From Raineya sp. (GTDB taxonomy: Bacteria; Bacteroidota; Bacteroidia; Cytophagales; Thermonemataceae): DNA of 64,000 nucleotides. The notes under the pieces are model-generated. The model was not told where the DNA came from. It made no database searches and was given only the letters and a program-made list of their open reading frames with translations. Position 1 is the stretch's first letter. Every line of letters starts with the position of its first letter. This document shows, piece after piece, positions 54,378-62,692 of the stretch. A program made the translations under genes and the position numbers. The stretch spans positions 62,001 through 126,000 of the forward strand of contig JALONN010000009.1 in the NCBI GenBank assembly GCA_025454915.1. The letters are read 5' to 3'.

Positions 54378-54452
54378 AATATAAATTAAATGCTTCTCCT
54401 TACTTACATTGAAAAGATTTACAGAATTTATCATTGTTAAATAAAATTTTCT

Positions 54453-55085
54453 ATGGAAATATTGAAAAAAGACTCAGAAGATAATTCAGAACTCAATAAA
54501 AAGATACAACAAGATGTTGAAAATGTGGCATCAGGAAATTTTAATAAAATTTATCCTATTCTGAAGCCTGGAGATTGGATAGGTACAAAGACAAGTACTT
54601 TAAAACACATATTGGTTGGCAGTCAGGATGACCCAAAAATTGTTGTAGCATTTGGCTATGATGCTCCTAATAGTTTTGTTTTTTTGATGTCTCAGGACTT
54701 GAAAGATAAAAGTCAGGAACAAGTATTTCAAGAAGCTTTTGATAATCTAGAAGCTGTTGTATCTGATTTTGAGGTATTAGATTCACTTCAAGGAAAAGTA
54801 TTAGCAGCTTCAGGACATAGCTTTGCAAGTGAGAAGATTCTATGTAAGAACCACTTACTCAAGGCTCACGAACTTTTACAAGCCAAAGAGCTTTTGGTAT
54901 CTATTCCCAGAAGAACCTGTATGATGATTACTGACAGACAAGTAGATAAAAATATATTGAATCAGTTTATCTATCTACATAATTACACATGGGAAGATGA
55001 TAACTATGGTAATGCCCCTATATTCAATGGCTTTTTTGTAATAATAGATGGTGAAATTACCAGTGTAATTCCTTTTGATAAATAA
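54453..55085 (+). CDS. Hypothetical protein, DUF1444-like at low confidence
   Basis: 210 residues, no signal peptide. The C-terminal half (KAHELLQAKELLVSIPRRTC then MMITD) resembles the DUF1444/YtpQ pattern, which has a P-R motif before a hydrophobic strand; this is a weak recollection. The N-terminal third is acidic. Neighbours are unrelated, and function is unknown. Confidence 0.5.
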   Translation: MEILKKDSEDNSELNKKIQQDVENVASGNFNKIYPILKPGDWIGTKTSTLKHILVGSQDDPKIVVAFGYDAPNSFVFLMSQDLKDKSQEQVFQEAFDNLEAVVSDFEVLDSLQGKVLAASGHSFASEKILCKNHLLKAHELLQAKELLVSIPRRTCMMITDRQVDKNILNQFIYLHNYTWEDDNYGNAPIFNGFFVIIDGEITSVIPFDK

Positions 55086-55148
55086 TTGTTGTAATTAATT
55101 ATTTTTGAGATTGACATTTTTCAATCACAAAAGCAACTTCATGCTTTT

Positions 55149-55775
55149 ATGATACAGAAATTTTATATCATGTTGAATGATAATTTTTTGAATTCAAAAC
55201 TAACAGATGGGTTATTTGATATAAAACATGCTCTTGAAAAAAGGTATCAATTAAAAATGATTATAGAAAGGCTAAAAATTTCTCCTTCAGTTAATCAAAG
55301 CAAATTTAGTGGTCATGATAAAGCAAGAAACTTGTATAGTTTTTCTGAGATCAAAAACTATGTAATTAATGTGCAATATATTTTAATAGAATCCAATAAA
55401 AGTGAAATTCTTGAAGAAATAAAAGATTATTGCTATATAAGCCTAGAAGAATTTATACATACACCTGAGTCTATTTTAAATAAAGCAAAAATCAATACAG
55501 AATCAGAGCCTTGGAACTTAATGGAATTAGCCATTATCAGCCAGAATGATGCTGAAATTGATGCTGAAAAATCATCTATTTATTCCAATGCTCTAATTTC
55601 TTCTGATAGAGATGTAAGGTATTGGGGAATTATCTCTTTAGCCACAATCAGAATGTACTTTGAACAATTTATAACAAAAATAACCAATATATCACAAAAT
55701 GATGAAGATAATGATGTGAAACAGGTAGCTCTTGATATGCTTGAAAAGTGGCACCAGAAAGAAATTGTTAAGTAG
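55149..55775 (+). CDS. Hypothetical helical protein (HEAT-like)
   Basis: 208 residues, cytoplasmic. The C-terminal half has two HEAT-like helix pairs (DAEKSSIYSNALISSDRDVR, DNDVKQVALDMLEKWHQKEI), and the N-terminal part is helical and Lys/Asn-rich. No family is recognised. 63 bp after the preceding gene on the same strand. Confidence 0.5.
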   Translation: MIQKFYIMLNDNFLNSKLTDGLFDIKHALEKRYQLKMIIERLKISPSVNQSKFSGHDKARNLYSFSEIKNYVINVQYILIESNKSEILEEIKDYCYISLEEFIHTPESILNKAKINTESEPWNLMELAIISQNDAEIDAEKSSIYSNALISSDRDVRYWGIISLATIRMYFEQFITKITNISQNDEDNDVKQVALDMLEKWHQKEIVK

Positions 55776-55891
55776 AGTTCCTTTTATTTCTTTACATATT
55801 TTAATTATACAGAATATAAAACATCAACCCATTAATCAATATTTTTATATATTTGGCATATTTTGAATTATTTCTGTTAAAATACTGCTAC

Positions 55892-56143
55892 TTAAGCATT
55901 TTGAAACTTCTGATAGATTTCATCTATTGCCTGAGCCAGCTTTCTATCCTTTTCAGTTACAATATTGCCCGCATCATGAGTTGTTAGAGCTATTTCTACC
56001 TGATTATAAACATTTGCCCACCAAGGATGATGGTCATGTTTTTCGGCTACTAAAGCCACTTGTGTCATAAAACCAAAAGCATGTACAAAATCTTTGAATA
56101 AAAATTTTGCTTTTAACTGATTATCAATTTCTTGCCAAGCCAT
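55892..56143 (-). CDS. phhB: Pterin-4a-carbinolamine dehydratase
   Basis: 83 residues. The conserved segment [20 protein letters not shown] (three His of the active site) and the C-terminal [20 protein letters not shown] are those of 4a-hydroxytetrahydrobiopterin dehydratase, which recycles pterin cofactor for aromatic amino-acid hydroxylases. No hydroxylase gene is in the window. Stand-alone gene with the HD-Pnk terminator next to its start. Confidence 0.9.
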   Translation of the reverse strand: MAWQEIDNQLKAKFLFKDFVHAFGFMTQVALVAEKHDHHPWWANVYNQVEIALTTHDAGNIVTEKDRKLAQAIDEIYQKFQNA

Positions 56144-56183
56144 ATGGATTGAGTTTTGAGTTTGTTTTACAAATATATCATGT

Positions 56184-56217
56184 AAAAACTGTAGAGAAAA
56201 TTTTCTCTACAGTTTTT
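56184..56217 (-). terminator. Terminator of the RNA-repair operon
   Basis: A perfect 34-nt palindrome, AAAAACTGTAGAGAAAA with TTTTCTCTACAGTTTTT (56184-56217). The stop codon of the HD-Pnk gene is inside its right end. Confidence 0.9.
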
Positions 56218-57322
56218 ATTTTACTTCATAAATTACCTGATGAGCTTCCGAAGGAGTTGGAATTTCCAGTTTCTGAATGAGTTTGTGCATCACATTTTCA
56301 GGAACAATATGCTCTCTGTTTATATTTTGATTCATGAGTTTTTCATAAGGAACTTCCAAATAAACAATTTTCACTTTAGCTCCATACGAAGCAAAAAGCT
56401 CTATCAAAGGCATTCGTAGAGACTTTGTTACATTGGTTGCATTCCACACAAAAGGTATTTTTTTTCTCAAATAAGCTTTTGCCTGTTCTTTGGCAGCCTG
56501 AATTACCTTTCCGTTTCCACTGGTATCTGTAGGTGAAATTTTCATCTCTCTGCGTATTGCATCCAGACTCACTATCTTCCAATCTTTCAAGTGATTTTTG
56601 ATATAAGTATCTTTACCAGCTCCGGGAAGCCCTGAAAGCATAATTACTTCATTATTGGTATCATCAAAGGGCTCATAATCAGGCGAACTATTTTCTTTTT
56701 GAAAATACTCAAATTTAGCTAAGTCAGAAGGGAAAGTCTTCACTTTGCCCCAACAGTCCTGTTCTTTGGCTAATTCTTTAAACATTTCGATTCGATACAA
56801 TAAATCCTCTTTATCTTCACAGATTCGTCCTTTCACATCAGCTTCAGCAATACACGCCAAAAGACGTAAATCTACTTCCAAACTTGCCTGTATAATAGCT
56901 TTTGTAGGATTTGGTTTATGAAAAACCCACAAAGGCAAACCATGATACCTCACTATTTTAGCAATTTTTTCCCGAACATAAAAGGGTGTTTCAATGTCTT
57001 TATAAAGAATTTGTCTGACAGTTGTTTCACCTTTTTTAGCATGATTAGGCGAACCTATTCGCCCATCTGCCTCAATAACAGTCGTTGAACGTTTTTCTAT
57101 ATCATGCATCAAAGCAGAAGTCCATAAGATTTCTTGTGTTTGAGCATCTGTATTCTGATAGAATTCTGTTTTTAGAAGTTCGGCAATAACCATTTGTGTG
57201 TGAATTGCCACATCTCCTTCTGCATGATGATATGGGTCTTGGGGTACACCATGCATATCTTTTACCCAATCAAATTGTCCCTTCAAATATTCCCATTCTT
57301 TATTTTCTGATAATTTCCACAT
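56216..57322 (-). CDS. HD-Pnk: HD phosphoesterase fused to polynucleotide kinase
   Basis: 368 residues. The N-terminal half is an HD domain with His41, His73-Asp74 (LMHDIEKRSTTV), His in NHAKKGETTV and a later YHGL. The C-terminal half is a P-loop kinase: GLPGAGKDTYIKNHLKD near residue 232, then SLDAIRREM and the LID region ATNVTKSLRMPLI. This layout matches Runella slithyformis HD-Pnk, a known enzyme that removes 2',3'-cyclic phosphate and phosphorylates 5'-OH RNA ends. It is 7 bp downstream of an RNA-ligase gene, so the pair would heal and seal broken RNA. Confidence 0.85.
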   Translation of the reverse strand: MWKLSENKEWEYLKGQFDWVKDMHGVPQDPYHHAEGDVAIHTQMVIAELLKTEFYQNTDAQTQEILWTSALMHDIEKRSTTVIEADGRIGSPNHAKKGETTVRQILYKDIETPFYVREKIAKIVRYHGLPLWVFHKPNPTKAIIQASLEVDLRLLACIAEADVKGRICEDKEDLLYRIEMFKELAKEQDCWGKVKTFPSDLAKFEYFQKENSSPDYEPFDDTNNEVIMLSGLPGAGKDTYIKNHLKDWKIVSLDAIRREMKISPTDTSGNGKVIQAAKEQAKAYLRKKIPFVWNATNVTKSLRMPLIELFASYGAKVKIVYLEVPYEKLMNQNINREHIVPENVMHKLIQKLEIPTPSEAHQVIYEVK

Positions 57323-57329
57323 AGTTATT

Positions 57330-58025
57330 TTAGTTTATTTTTTCCCATATTAAGCTGGCTCTTTTCCAATTGCGAGTCCAGTGTTCATCTGTTTTTACAT
57401 GATTTTTACGCACATACTTAAATACATTGTGTTCAAAATCTGTAGCTTCATATTCTCCTGTATTTCTTGTAACGATTCCCTCCATACTACATGGCTTTTG
57501 AGTATGAATATCATAAGACTCAAAGATGCTGGGTTGTTCTACAATTTGAAGAATATCTTGTGCATAAGCTTCTTCATCTTGAGGCTTTTCTATAATTTTT
57601 ATTTCAGGTACAGTTTGAAAATCAAAGCAATTTGCATAAAACTTTGTTTCCTCCCAAGAAAGCCATACTCCGTGCAACCGAACAGCAAAAACATAGAAGT
57701 ATGATTCAAGTTTTTGATATTCAATAGAATGAATGGCATACAGATTTTCTCCAAAGATTTCCAAATCTCCCAAATCATTTTTGAGTAATGCCCACTGTTG
57801 TCTGAGTTGGGCAGTCCATGCTGATGTGGTGGGTGCTACATGCGAACGAGCAAATACACCATATTTACTCAGACAGTTGTTTTCTCCATCCAGTTTTTCA
57901 GTATGTACGACTGAGTTTATTTTTTGTAAATCTTGCCAATATTGATGATTGAATCGGTCGTCTGAAGTAGTCCCTGGCGAAAAAGGATAATGATAAGTAC
58001 GACCGTACTTAGTTGAAATAGACAT
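57330..58025 (-). CDS. RNA ligase
   Basis: 231 residues. Nucleotidyltransferase motifs are visible: motif I HTEKLDGENNCLSKYG with Lys44 as the AMP-accepting lysine, motif III-like IFGENLYAIHSIEY, motif IV MEGIVTRNTGEYEA and motif V FKYVRKNHV. This is an ATP-dependent RNA ligase of the Rnl2-like/DRAM family. The gene is 7 bp upstream of HD-Pnk, so the two are an RNA end-healing and sealing operon ending at the perfect palindrome. A possible promoter lies 110 bp upstream. Confidence 0.87.
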   Translation of the reverse strand: MSISTKYGRTYHYPFSPGTTSDDRFNHQYWQDLQKINSVVHTEKLDGENNCLSKYGVFARSHVAPTTSAWTAQLRQQWALLKNDLGDLEIFGENLYAIHSIEYQKLESYFYVFAVRLHGVWLSWEETKFYANCFDFQTVPEIKIIEKPQDEEAYAQDILQIVEQPSIFESYDIHTQKPCSMEGIVTRNTGEYEATDFEHNVFKYVRKNHVKTDEHWTRNWKRASLIWEKIN

Positions 58026-58136
58026 AGTTGTAATTTTTAGATAATACCATAGCAGCCTATACTTTTATATAGGTTTATTAAGATTGAATGGTATTAACGA
58101 TTACATAACTATGCACTTTAGAGGGTTTTACGAATA

Positions 58137-58166
58137 CAAAATTAGTGTAAACTTTTCAAATACAAA
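58137..58166 (-). promoter_or_regulatory. Possible promoter of the RNA-repair operon
   Basis: On the minus strand TTTG (58163-58166), 18-nt spacer, TAATTTTG (58137-58144). Spacer is one base short of the norm, so it is uncertain. Confidence 0.35.
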
Positions 58167-58169
58167 AAT

Positions 58170-58460
58170 TTATCTTTTGGAAATATGGTTTGATGAGATG
58201 GATTTCTGACGAGAACACTTAAATCTGTTTACATCATCGTTGCGTTTAGCTGTATGTTTTGTACCTCGTGTATTCATTCTTTTTCTCCACATTTTCCAAG
58301 ATGAAAGTTTCATTTCCTGCCTCATCAATTCTATGACTTCTTTTTCTGGTATTCCAAATTGAAATTCAATGGCTTCAAAAGGGGTTCTGTCTTCCCATGC
58401 CATTTCGATAATACGATCTATATCCTGCTCCGATAAGGTATATTTTTCAGCTATTTTCAT
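58170..58460 (-). CDS. TIGR03643-family protein
   Basis: 96 residues. Sequence motifs LSEQDIDRIIEMAWEDRTPF, EFQFGIPEKEVIELMRQEM and SSWKMWRKRMNTRGTKH match TIGR03643, a small family often found beside photolyase/cryptochrome genes. It has a sigma-70-region-4-like HTH look (residues 25-55) and a basic C-terminus. Divergent from the photolyase gene by 79 bp; the two may share regulation. Function unknown. Confidence 0.8.
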   Translation of the reverse strand: MKIAEKYTLSEQDIDRIIEMAWEDRTPFEAIEFQFGIPEKEVIELMRQEMKLSSWKMWRKRMNTRGTKHTAKRNDDVNRFKCSRQKSISSNHISKR

Positions 58461-58539
58461 ATTTGTGTTTTCATTTTCTTTTTCAAACCATTATTTAAAT
58501 ATTTTGTTTTAGACAATGTGTTTGTTATTTGTTAAAATC

Positions 58540-60012
58540 ATGCAGAAAGCTCATATTGTATTTCCTCACCAATTATTTCAGAAAATCCCTGTTCAAAAAA
58601 ATGAAGCCGTTATTTATATCGTTGAAGAGTTTTTATTTTTCAAACAATACAAATTTCATAAACAAAAGCTCATTTTTCATAGAGCCTCGATGAAAGCTTA
58701 CGAAGCCTATCTGATTCATGAAGGCTTTGAATGTTGTTATATCGAAGCACACCAAACAGAAAGTGATATTAGAAATCTTATTGCTTTGCTTGCTTCAAAA
58801 AACATTGAATCAATCAGTTATACAGATGTGTGTGATAACTGGCTTGAAAAAAGAATCAATCAAACAGCTTCTTTACATCAAATCCAAACTCAAGTTTTTA
58901 CCTCTCCTTTGTTTATCAATACTGTAGAGTCTATTCACAGTTATTTTGATACTAAAAAGAGATATTATCAAACAGATTTTTACATTCATCAAAGAAAACA
59001 ACAGAAGATTCTTGTTGCCACAAACGAACAGCCTTTAGAAGGAAAATGGACTTTTGACACAGAAAACAGGCTCAAATATCCTAAAGACAAGAAAGCTCCT
59101 TTAGTTCCAAAAATCACAAAAAATCAGTTTTATCAAGAAGCTACTCAATATGTATCTCAGCATTTTCCAGAAAATTATGGCAGAGACTCGATGGTTTACC
59201 CTACTACATTTCAGGAAGCAGAACAATGGCTTGAATATTTTTTAGAAAGTCGTTTTTATGATTTCGGTATTTATGAAGATGCTATTGTTGCCAGTGAAGT
59301 GCTTTTACACCACTCCATGCTTACCCCCTTACTGAATGTAGGTTTGTTATTGCCTATGCAAGTCATTCAGAAAGCTATTAATTATGCTGAGCAACATGCC
59401 ATTCCCTACAACAGTTTAGAAGGCTTTGTAAGACAAATTCTCGGATGGAGAGAGTTTATCAGAGCTATTTATATCAGAGAGGGAAGTATGCAACGTACCA
59501 AAAACTTTTGGGGTTTTACAAGAAAACTGCCTCAATCGTTTTATGATGGTACTACAGGTATCAAACCCATTGATAAAACTATCCAAAAACTACTTGATAC
59601 AGGCTATAATCATCATATTGAACGTTTAATGGTTTTGAGCAATTTTATGTTACTCTGTGAAATCAATCCTGATGATGTTTATCAGTGGTTTATGGAAATG
59701 TACATAGATGCTTACGATTGGGTCATGGTACCTAATATCTATGGTATGGGGCAATTTGCAGATGGTGGACTCATGTGTACCAAACCCTACATTAGTGGAA
59801 GTAATTATATTTTAAAAATGAGTGATTACAACAAAAATGATTCTTGGGTTCAAACTTGGGATGCTCTGTTCTGGCGTTTTATGCATGTTCATAGAGCATT
59901 TTTCTTGCAAAATCCTCGTTTGGGTATGTTGGTTAAAACTTTTGACAAAATGGATGAGTCCAAAAGAAACAATCTTCTTCGAACAGCCGAAAAATTCTTA
60001 GAAAACCTATGA
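58540..60012 (+). CDS. Cryptochrome/photolyase (FeS-BCP-like)
   Basis: 490 residues from Met 58540; a Met 8 codons earlier is possible. Sequence (IVFPHQLFQKI, LGWREFIRAIYIREG, NFWGFTRKLPQSF, VPNIYGMGQFADGGLMCTKP) fits the photolyase-related/FeS-BCP group of prokaryotic (6-4) photolyases, which repair UV lesions using FAD. In FeS-BCPs a DYCxxC motif and a further Cys bind an iron-sulfur cluster; here that stretch reads MSDYNKNDSWVQTWDALFWR, without Cys. It overlaps the flavin-reductase-like gene by 4 bp. Confidence 0.85.
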   Translation: MQKAHIVFPHQLFQKIPVQKNEAVIYIVEEFLFFKQYKFHKQKLIFHRASMKAYEAYLIHEGFECCYIEAHQTESDIRNLIALLASKNIESISYTDVCDNWLEKRINQTASLHQIQTQVFTSPLFINTVESIHSYFDTKKRYYQTDFYIHQRKQQKILVATNEQPLEGKWTFDTENRLKYPKDKKAPLVPKITKNQFYQEATQYVSQHFPENYGRDSMVYPTTFQEAEQWLEYFLESRFYDFGIYEDAIVASEVLLHHSMLTPLLNVGLLLPMQVIQKAINYAEQHAIPYNSLEGFVRQILGWREFIRAIYIREGSMQRTKNFWGFTRKLPQSFYDGTTGIKPIDKTIQKLLDTGYNHHIERLMVLSNFMLLCEINPDDVYQWFMEMYIDAYDWVMVPNIYGMGQFADGGLMCTKPYISGSNYILKMSDYNKNDSWVQTWDALFWRFMHVHRAFFLQNPRLGMLVKTFDKMDESKRNNLLRTAEKFLENL

Positions 60013-60482
60013 AACGTCCTTGGAATATCCCTGATATGCCTGTTTACAGTTTGGCAACTTACAACAATCACGTTTTAAACATGAATATCTGTACGTATGT
60101 TACAGCCCTGAGCATGAAGCCTAAATTGTATGGGGTGGCAGTTTATCATGATACAAAAACTTTGGAGAACGTTCAGGAATCTGAGTATGCTATTCTTCAA
60201 TTATTACATCCATCTCAATATTCCTTAGTGAATGTTTTGGGCAAAAAGAGTGGAAAAAACTATGATAAACAAGCTTATCTTTCTAAAAAAGGTTTATTAC
60301 AATTATGGAATGGTTATGAAATATTAAAAAATATATCAGCTTGTCTTTTACTCAAAAAAATCAATTTTCAACCTACTGGTGATCATGTACTATATGTTTG
60401 GGAGGTAGAAAAATATGCTACCTTCTCCACAGAAACCCTTACTACCTCCATACTTTCAGAGAAAAAAATTATTAGAATTTAA
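60009..60482 (+). CDS. Flavin-reductase-like FMN-binding protein
   Basis: 157 residues. The fold signature (PVYSLATYNNHVLNMNICTY, SMKPKLYGVAVYHDTKTLEN, ESEYAILQLLHPSQYSLVNV) is that of flavin reductase/FMN-binding split-barrel proteins. The ATG overlaps the stop of the photolyase gene (ATGA), so both are made together and it may reduce the photolyase's flavin. Short of the usual 170-200 residues but no clear truncation. Confidence 0.75.
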   Translation: MKRPWNIPDMPVYSLATYNNHVLNMNICTYVTALSMKPKLYGVAVYHDTKTLENVQESEYAILQLLHPSQYSLVNVLGKKSGKNYDKQAYLSKKGLLQLWNGYEILKNISACLLLKKINFQPTGDHVLYVWEVEKYATFSTETLTTSILSEKKIIRI

Positions 60483-60487
60483 TTTAA

Positions 60488-61570
60488 CTATTTTTTTAGA
60501 AGCTTTTCTAGTTCTTCAATAAACATACTGGGAGCTTTCATCACCCACTCTCTTGGATTTCCTTTGGGCTGATGGTTTTTCATATAGTCAAGGAGTTTGG
60601 TAATATTGAAATCGTTGCTTGCGATACCTGCTCCAGCTCTTTCTCCATCCAAAGCGTTACACATTTGCTCAAATTGTCCCTCTATTGGCATCATCATGGT
60701 AGGTTTTTCCAAACACATTGCCTCACAAACAGACTCAAAACCTGCTGTACTAACAAAAGCCTTACAGGTACGCATTTTTTCCAGAAATTTTACATCACTA
60801 ATCTGATGAAATGTAAGGGTTTCATCAAATTTTTCTTCTTCTGATGCATCTTTTCTATCCCAAAAACATTCAATTTTTGTTTCAGGATTTTTTTTATGCC
60901 AATCTACAATATCTTGTCCATAACCATCACTATTTACATAAGCCAATATAAAATCTTGTTTTTCAGGCTCTAACTTTAACACTTCTTTTCGTAAAAGGGG
61001 TGGAACAACCTTAATTTTACCTTCATTTTGAAGGTATGGGGCAAATGAAAGAGCTAATTTTAACTTTGCTCCCCAAGCTGTAATTTTAGTATTTTGAGCA
61101 AGCAGAAATTTATCCATTCCATGTCCTTTGGGAAACTCAAACTGAGAGTGTTCCAGAAAATACTGATGCCCCACCACAGCCATAGGAGCTATTTTTTTAT
61201 AGAAAATATTATGAAATCCTCCCAGAAAATCGTAGAAGTTTATGATAACGTCAGGCTGATATTGTTTATACCAACCATGAAGTTCTTTTAGACTTTTGAT
61301 AAAGGTTTTAAGTTTAAGCGTATTGTATCTGATGGTGGCTCCTATCAGAATTTTACGATTGTCTTTATCTTTAACAAAATTAGGACTCTCAAAATAATGA
61401 ATGGGAGCTTTAATTTGCTCTTCAAAAAATGTTGGGATTTTTCGGTGGCTTTTACCTACCAGAACTGCAACTAACTGATGCCCTGCATCATGTAAGATTG
61501 TTTGCAAGGAAATAGCTTGTGTGAGATGCCCTCTGCCCTCTCCTTGTACCACAAATATAAATTTTGCCAT
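60488..61570 (-). CDS. GT-B glycosyltransferase (MurG-like family)
   Basis: 360 residues from MAKFIFVVQGEGRGHLTQAI; an earlier Met would add 8 residues. The N-terminal Gly-rich loop EGRGHLTQA and the C-terminal donor-binding block FVSTAGFESVCEAMCLEKPT then MMMPIEGQFEQMCNA match MurG-type/DUF glycosyltransferases of family 28-like GT-B fold. It probably adds a sugar to a lipid or cell-surface glycan. Convergent with the flavin-reductase gene, 5 bp apart. Confidence 0.82.
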   Translation of the reverse strand: MAKFIFVVQGEGRGHLTQAISLQTILHDAGHQLVAVLVGKSHRKIPTFFEEQIKAPIHYFESPNFVKDKDNRKILIGATIRYNTLKLKTFIKSLKELHGWYKQYQPDVIINFYDFLGGFHNIFYKKIAPMAVVGHQYFLEHSQFEFPKGHGMDKFLLAQNTKITAWGAKLKLALSFAPYLQNEGKIKVVPPLLRKEVLKLEPEKQDFILAYVNSDGYGQDIVDWHKKNPETKIECFWDRKDASEEEKFDETLTFHQISDVKFLEKMRTCKAFVSTAGFESVCEAMCLEKPTMMMPIEGQFEQMCNALDGERAGAGIASNDFNITKLLDYMKNHQPKGNPREWVMKAPSMFIEELEKLLKK

Positions 61571-61697
61571 ATTATTTTCTTGAAATTTTGACAAATACTT
61601 GGTAACTCAAAAAGAGCAATTTTATTTTTTTCCAAACTAAAAAAATTTTGGAAAGAATTTTGCTATATTTCAGACAGAACAAAACTATTCTTTCAAA

Positions 61698-62072
61698 ATG
61701 GCAAAGTCAATATTTTTACTGTTTTTTTCTTTTTTTCTTATATCCTCTGCATATGCCCAAGGTGTATTAACCTCTGCTGAACAACCCCCTGAGCCTGTGG
61801 GAGGTCTGAAGCCTTTCTATGATTACATTAGTGCTAATCTAAAATATCCAGAAGAAGCGAAAGCAAAAAAAATAGAAGGAAGAGTACACGTTACATTTAT
61901 TGTAGAGACTGATGGTTCTATTACCAATGTAAAGGTAAGCAAGGGCTTAGGTGGTGGTTGTGATGAAGAGGCTATCCGTTTGATAAAAAATGCTCCAAAA
62001 TGGAATCCTGGAAAGCAGGGAGGTTCACCTGTAAGGGTTGAGGTCACACGTCCCATTACTTTTAAACTATAA
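61698..62072 (+). CDS. TonB C-terminal-domain protein, secreted
   Basis: 124 residues: signal peptide (LFFSFFLISSAYAQG), then a TonB C-terminal domain (LKYPEEAKAKKIEGRVHVTF, ITNVKVSKGLGGGCDEEAIR, WNPGKQGGSPVRVEVTRPIT). There is no cytoplasmic anchor or Pro-rich spanning segment, so it cannot act like classical TonB. Possibly a periplasmic partner of outer-membrane receptors. Followed by a bidirectional terminator. Confidence 0.85.
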   Translation: MAKSIFLLFFSFFLISSAYAQGVLTSAEQPPEPVGGLKPFYDYISANLKYPEEAKAKKIEGRVHVTFIVETDGSITNVKVSKGLGGGCDEEAIRLIKNAPKWNPGKQGGSPVRVEVTRPITFKL

Positions 62073-62090
62073 ATTTTATATTTGGCATAA

Positions 62091-62116
62091 AAAAAGCCTG
62101 ATGACTCAGGCTTTTT
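62091..62116. terminator. Bidirectional terminator
   Basis: AAAAAGCCTGA (62091-62101), loop TGAC, TCAGGCTTTTT (62106-62116): an 11-bp perfect stem with U-runs both ways, between the TonB-domain gene and the receiver gene. Confidence 0.92.
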
Positions 62117-62136
62117 ATTGTTAATATTTTCTTGAT

Positions 62137-62589
62137 TTAACTTTGTTGGTTGAGAGCTGAAAGTAGATTTTTAACTTCATTTAAAGCATTATCTGTTAAT
62201 GGCTTTGTAATGAATTTAATCACATATTCATTATCCACTATTTTCTCAATATCTCTTTTATTATCTGAACTGGAAAGAATAACGACTTTACATTTATTTT
62301 TTAGTTCATCAGGAAACATTTCAAATTCAAAAAGGAATACAAAACCATCTACAATAGGCATATTAATATCTAAAAATATCAAATCAGGTAAATTTTCTAT
62401 ATTTCCCTGATTGTCTTGCAGATATTGTAAGGCACTTTTACCTGAATTTTTGATTTCTACTCGTTTGGCAAATTTTGTAATTTCAATGATGCGTTTACTA
62501 ATAAAATTATCAGTATCATTATCATCTACGAGCATTACAAGGTCAATCATATCGTCTGCGGGCTTAGAGTCTGTCATGTTACTTTTCAA
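62137..62589 (-). CDS. Single-domain response regulator
   Basis: 150 residues, receiver domain only. Phospho-acceptor Asp74 in FLDINMPIVDGF, acidic pair Asp22-Asp23 (LVDDNDTDNF), and the conserved Lys in FITKPLTDN are present. No output domain. It probably passes phosphate in a Bacteroidota two-component relay or acts through protein binding; no sensor kinase is in the window. Confidence 0.9.
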   Translation of the reverse strand: MKSNMTDSKPADDMIDLVMLVDDNDTDNFISKRIIEITKFAKRVEIKNSGKSALQYLQDNQGNIENLPDLIFLDINMPIVDGFVFLFEFEMFPDELKNKCKVVILSSSDNKRDIEKIVDNEYVIKFITKPLTDNALNEVKNLLSALNQQS

Positions 62590-62692
62590 TAAAACAAATA
62601 TGCTATATATTTTTTATTTTTGCAAACGCAAAACTATAAAATGTTTTCATAGCATTTTATGCAATATAGCCAATTATCTTGCTTACATCAAA

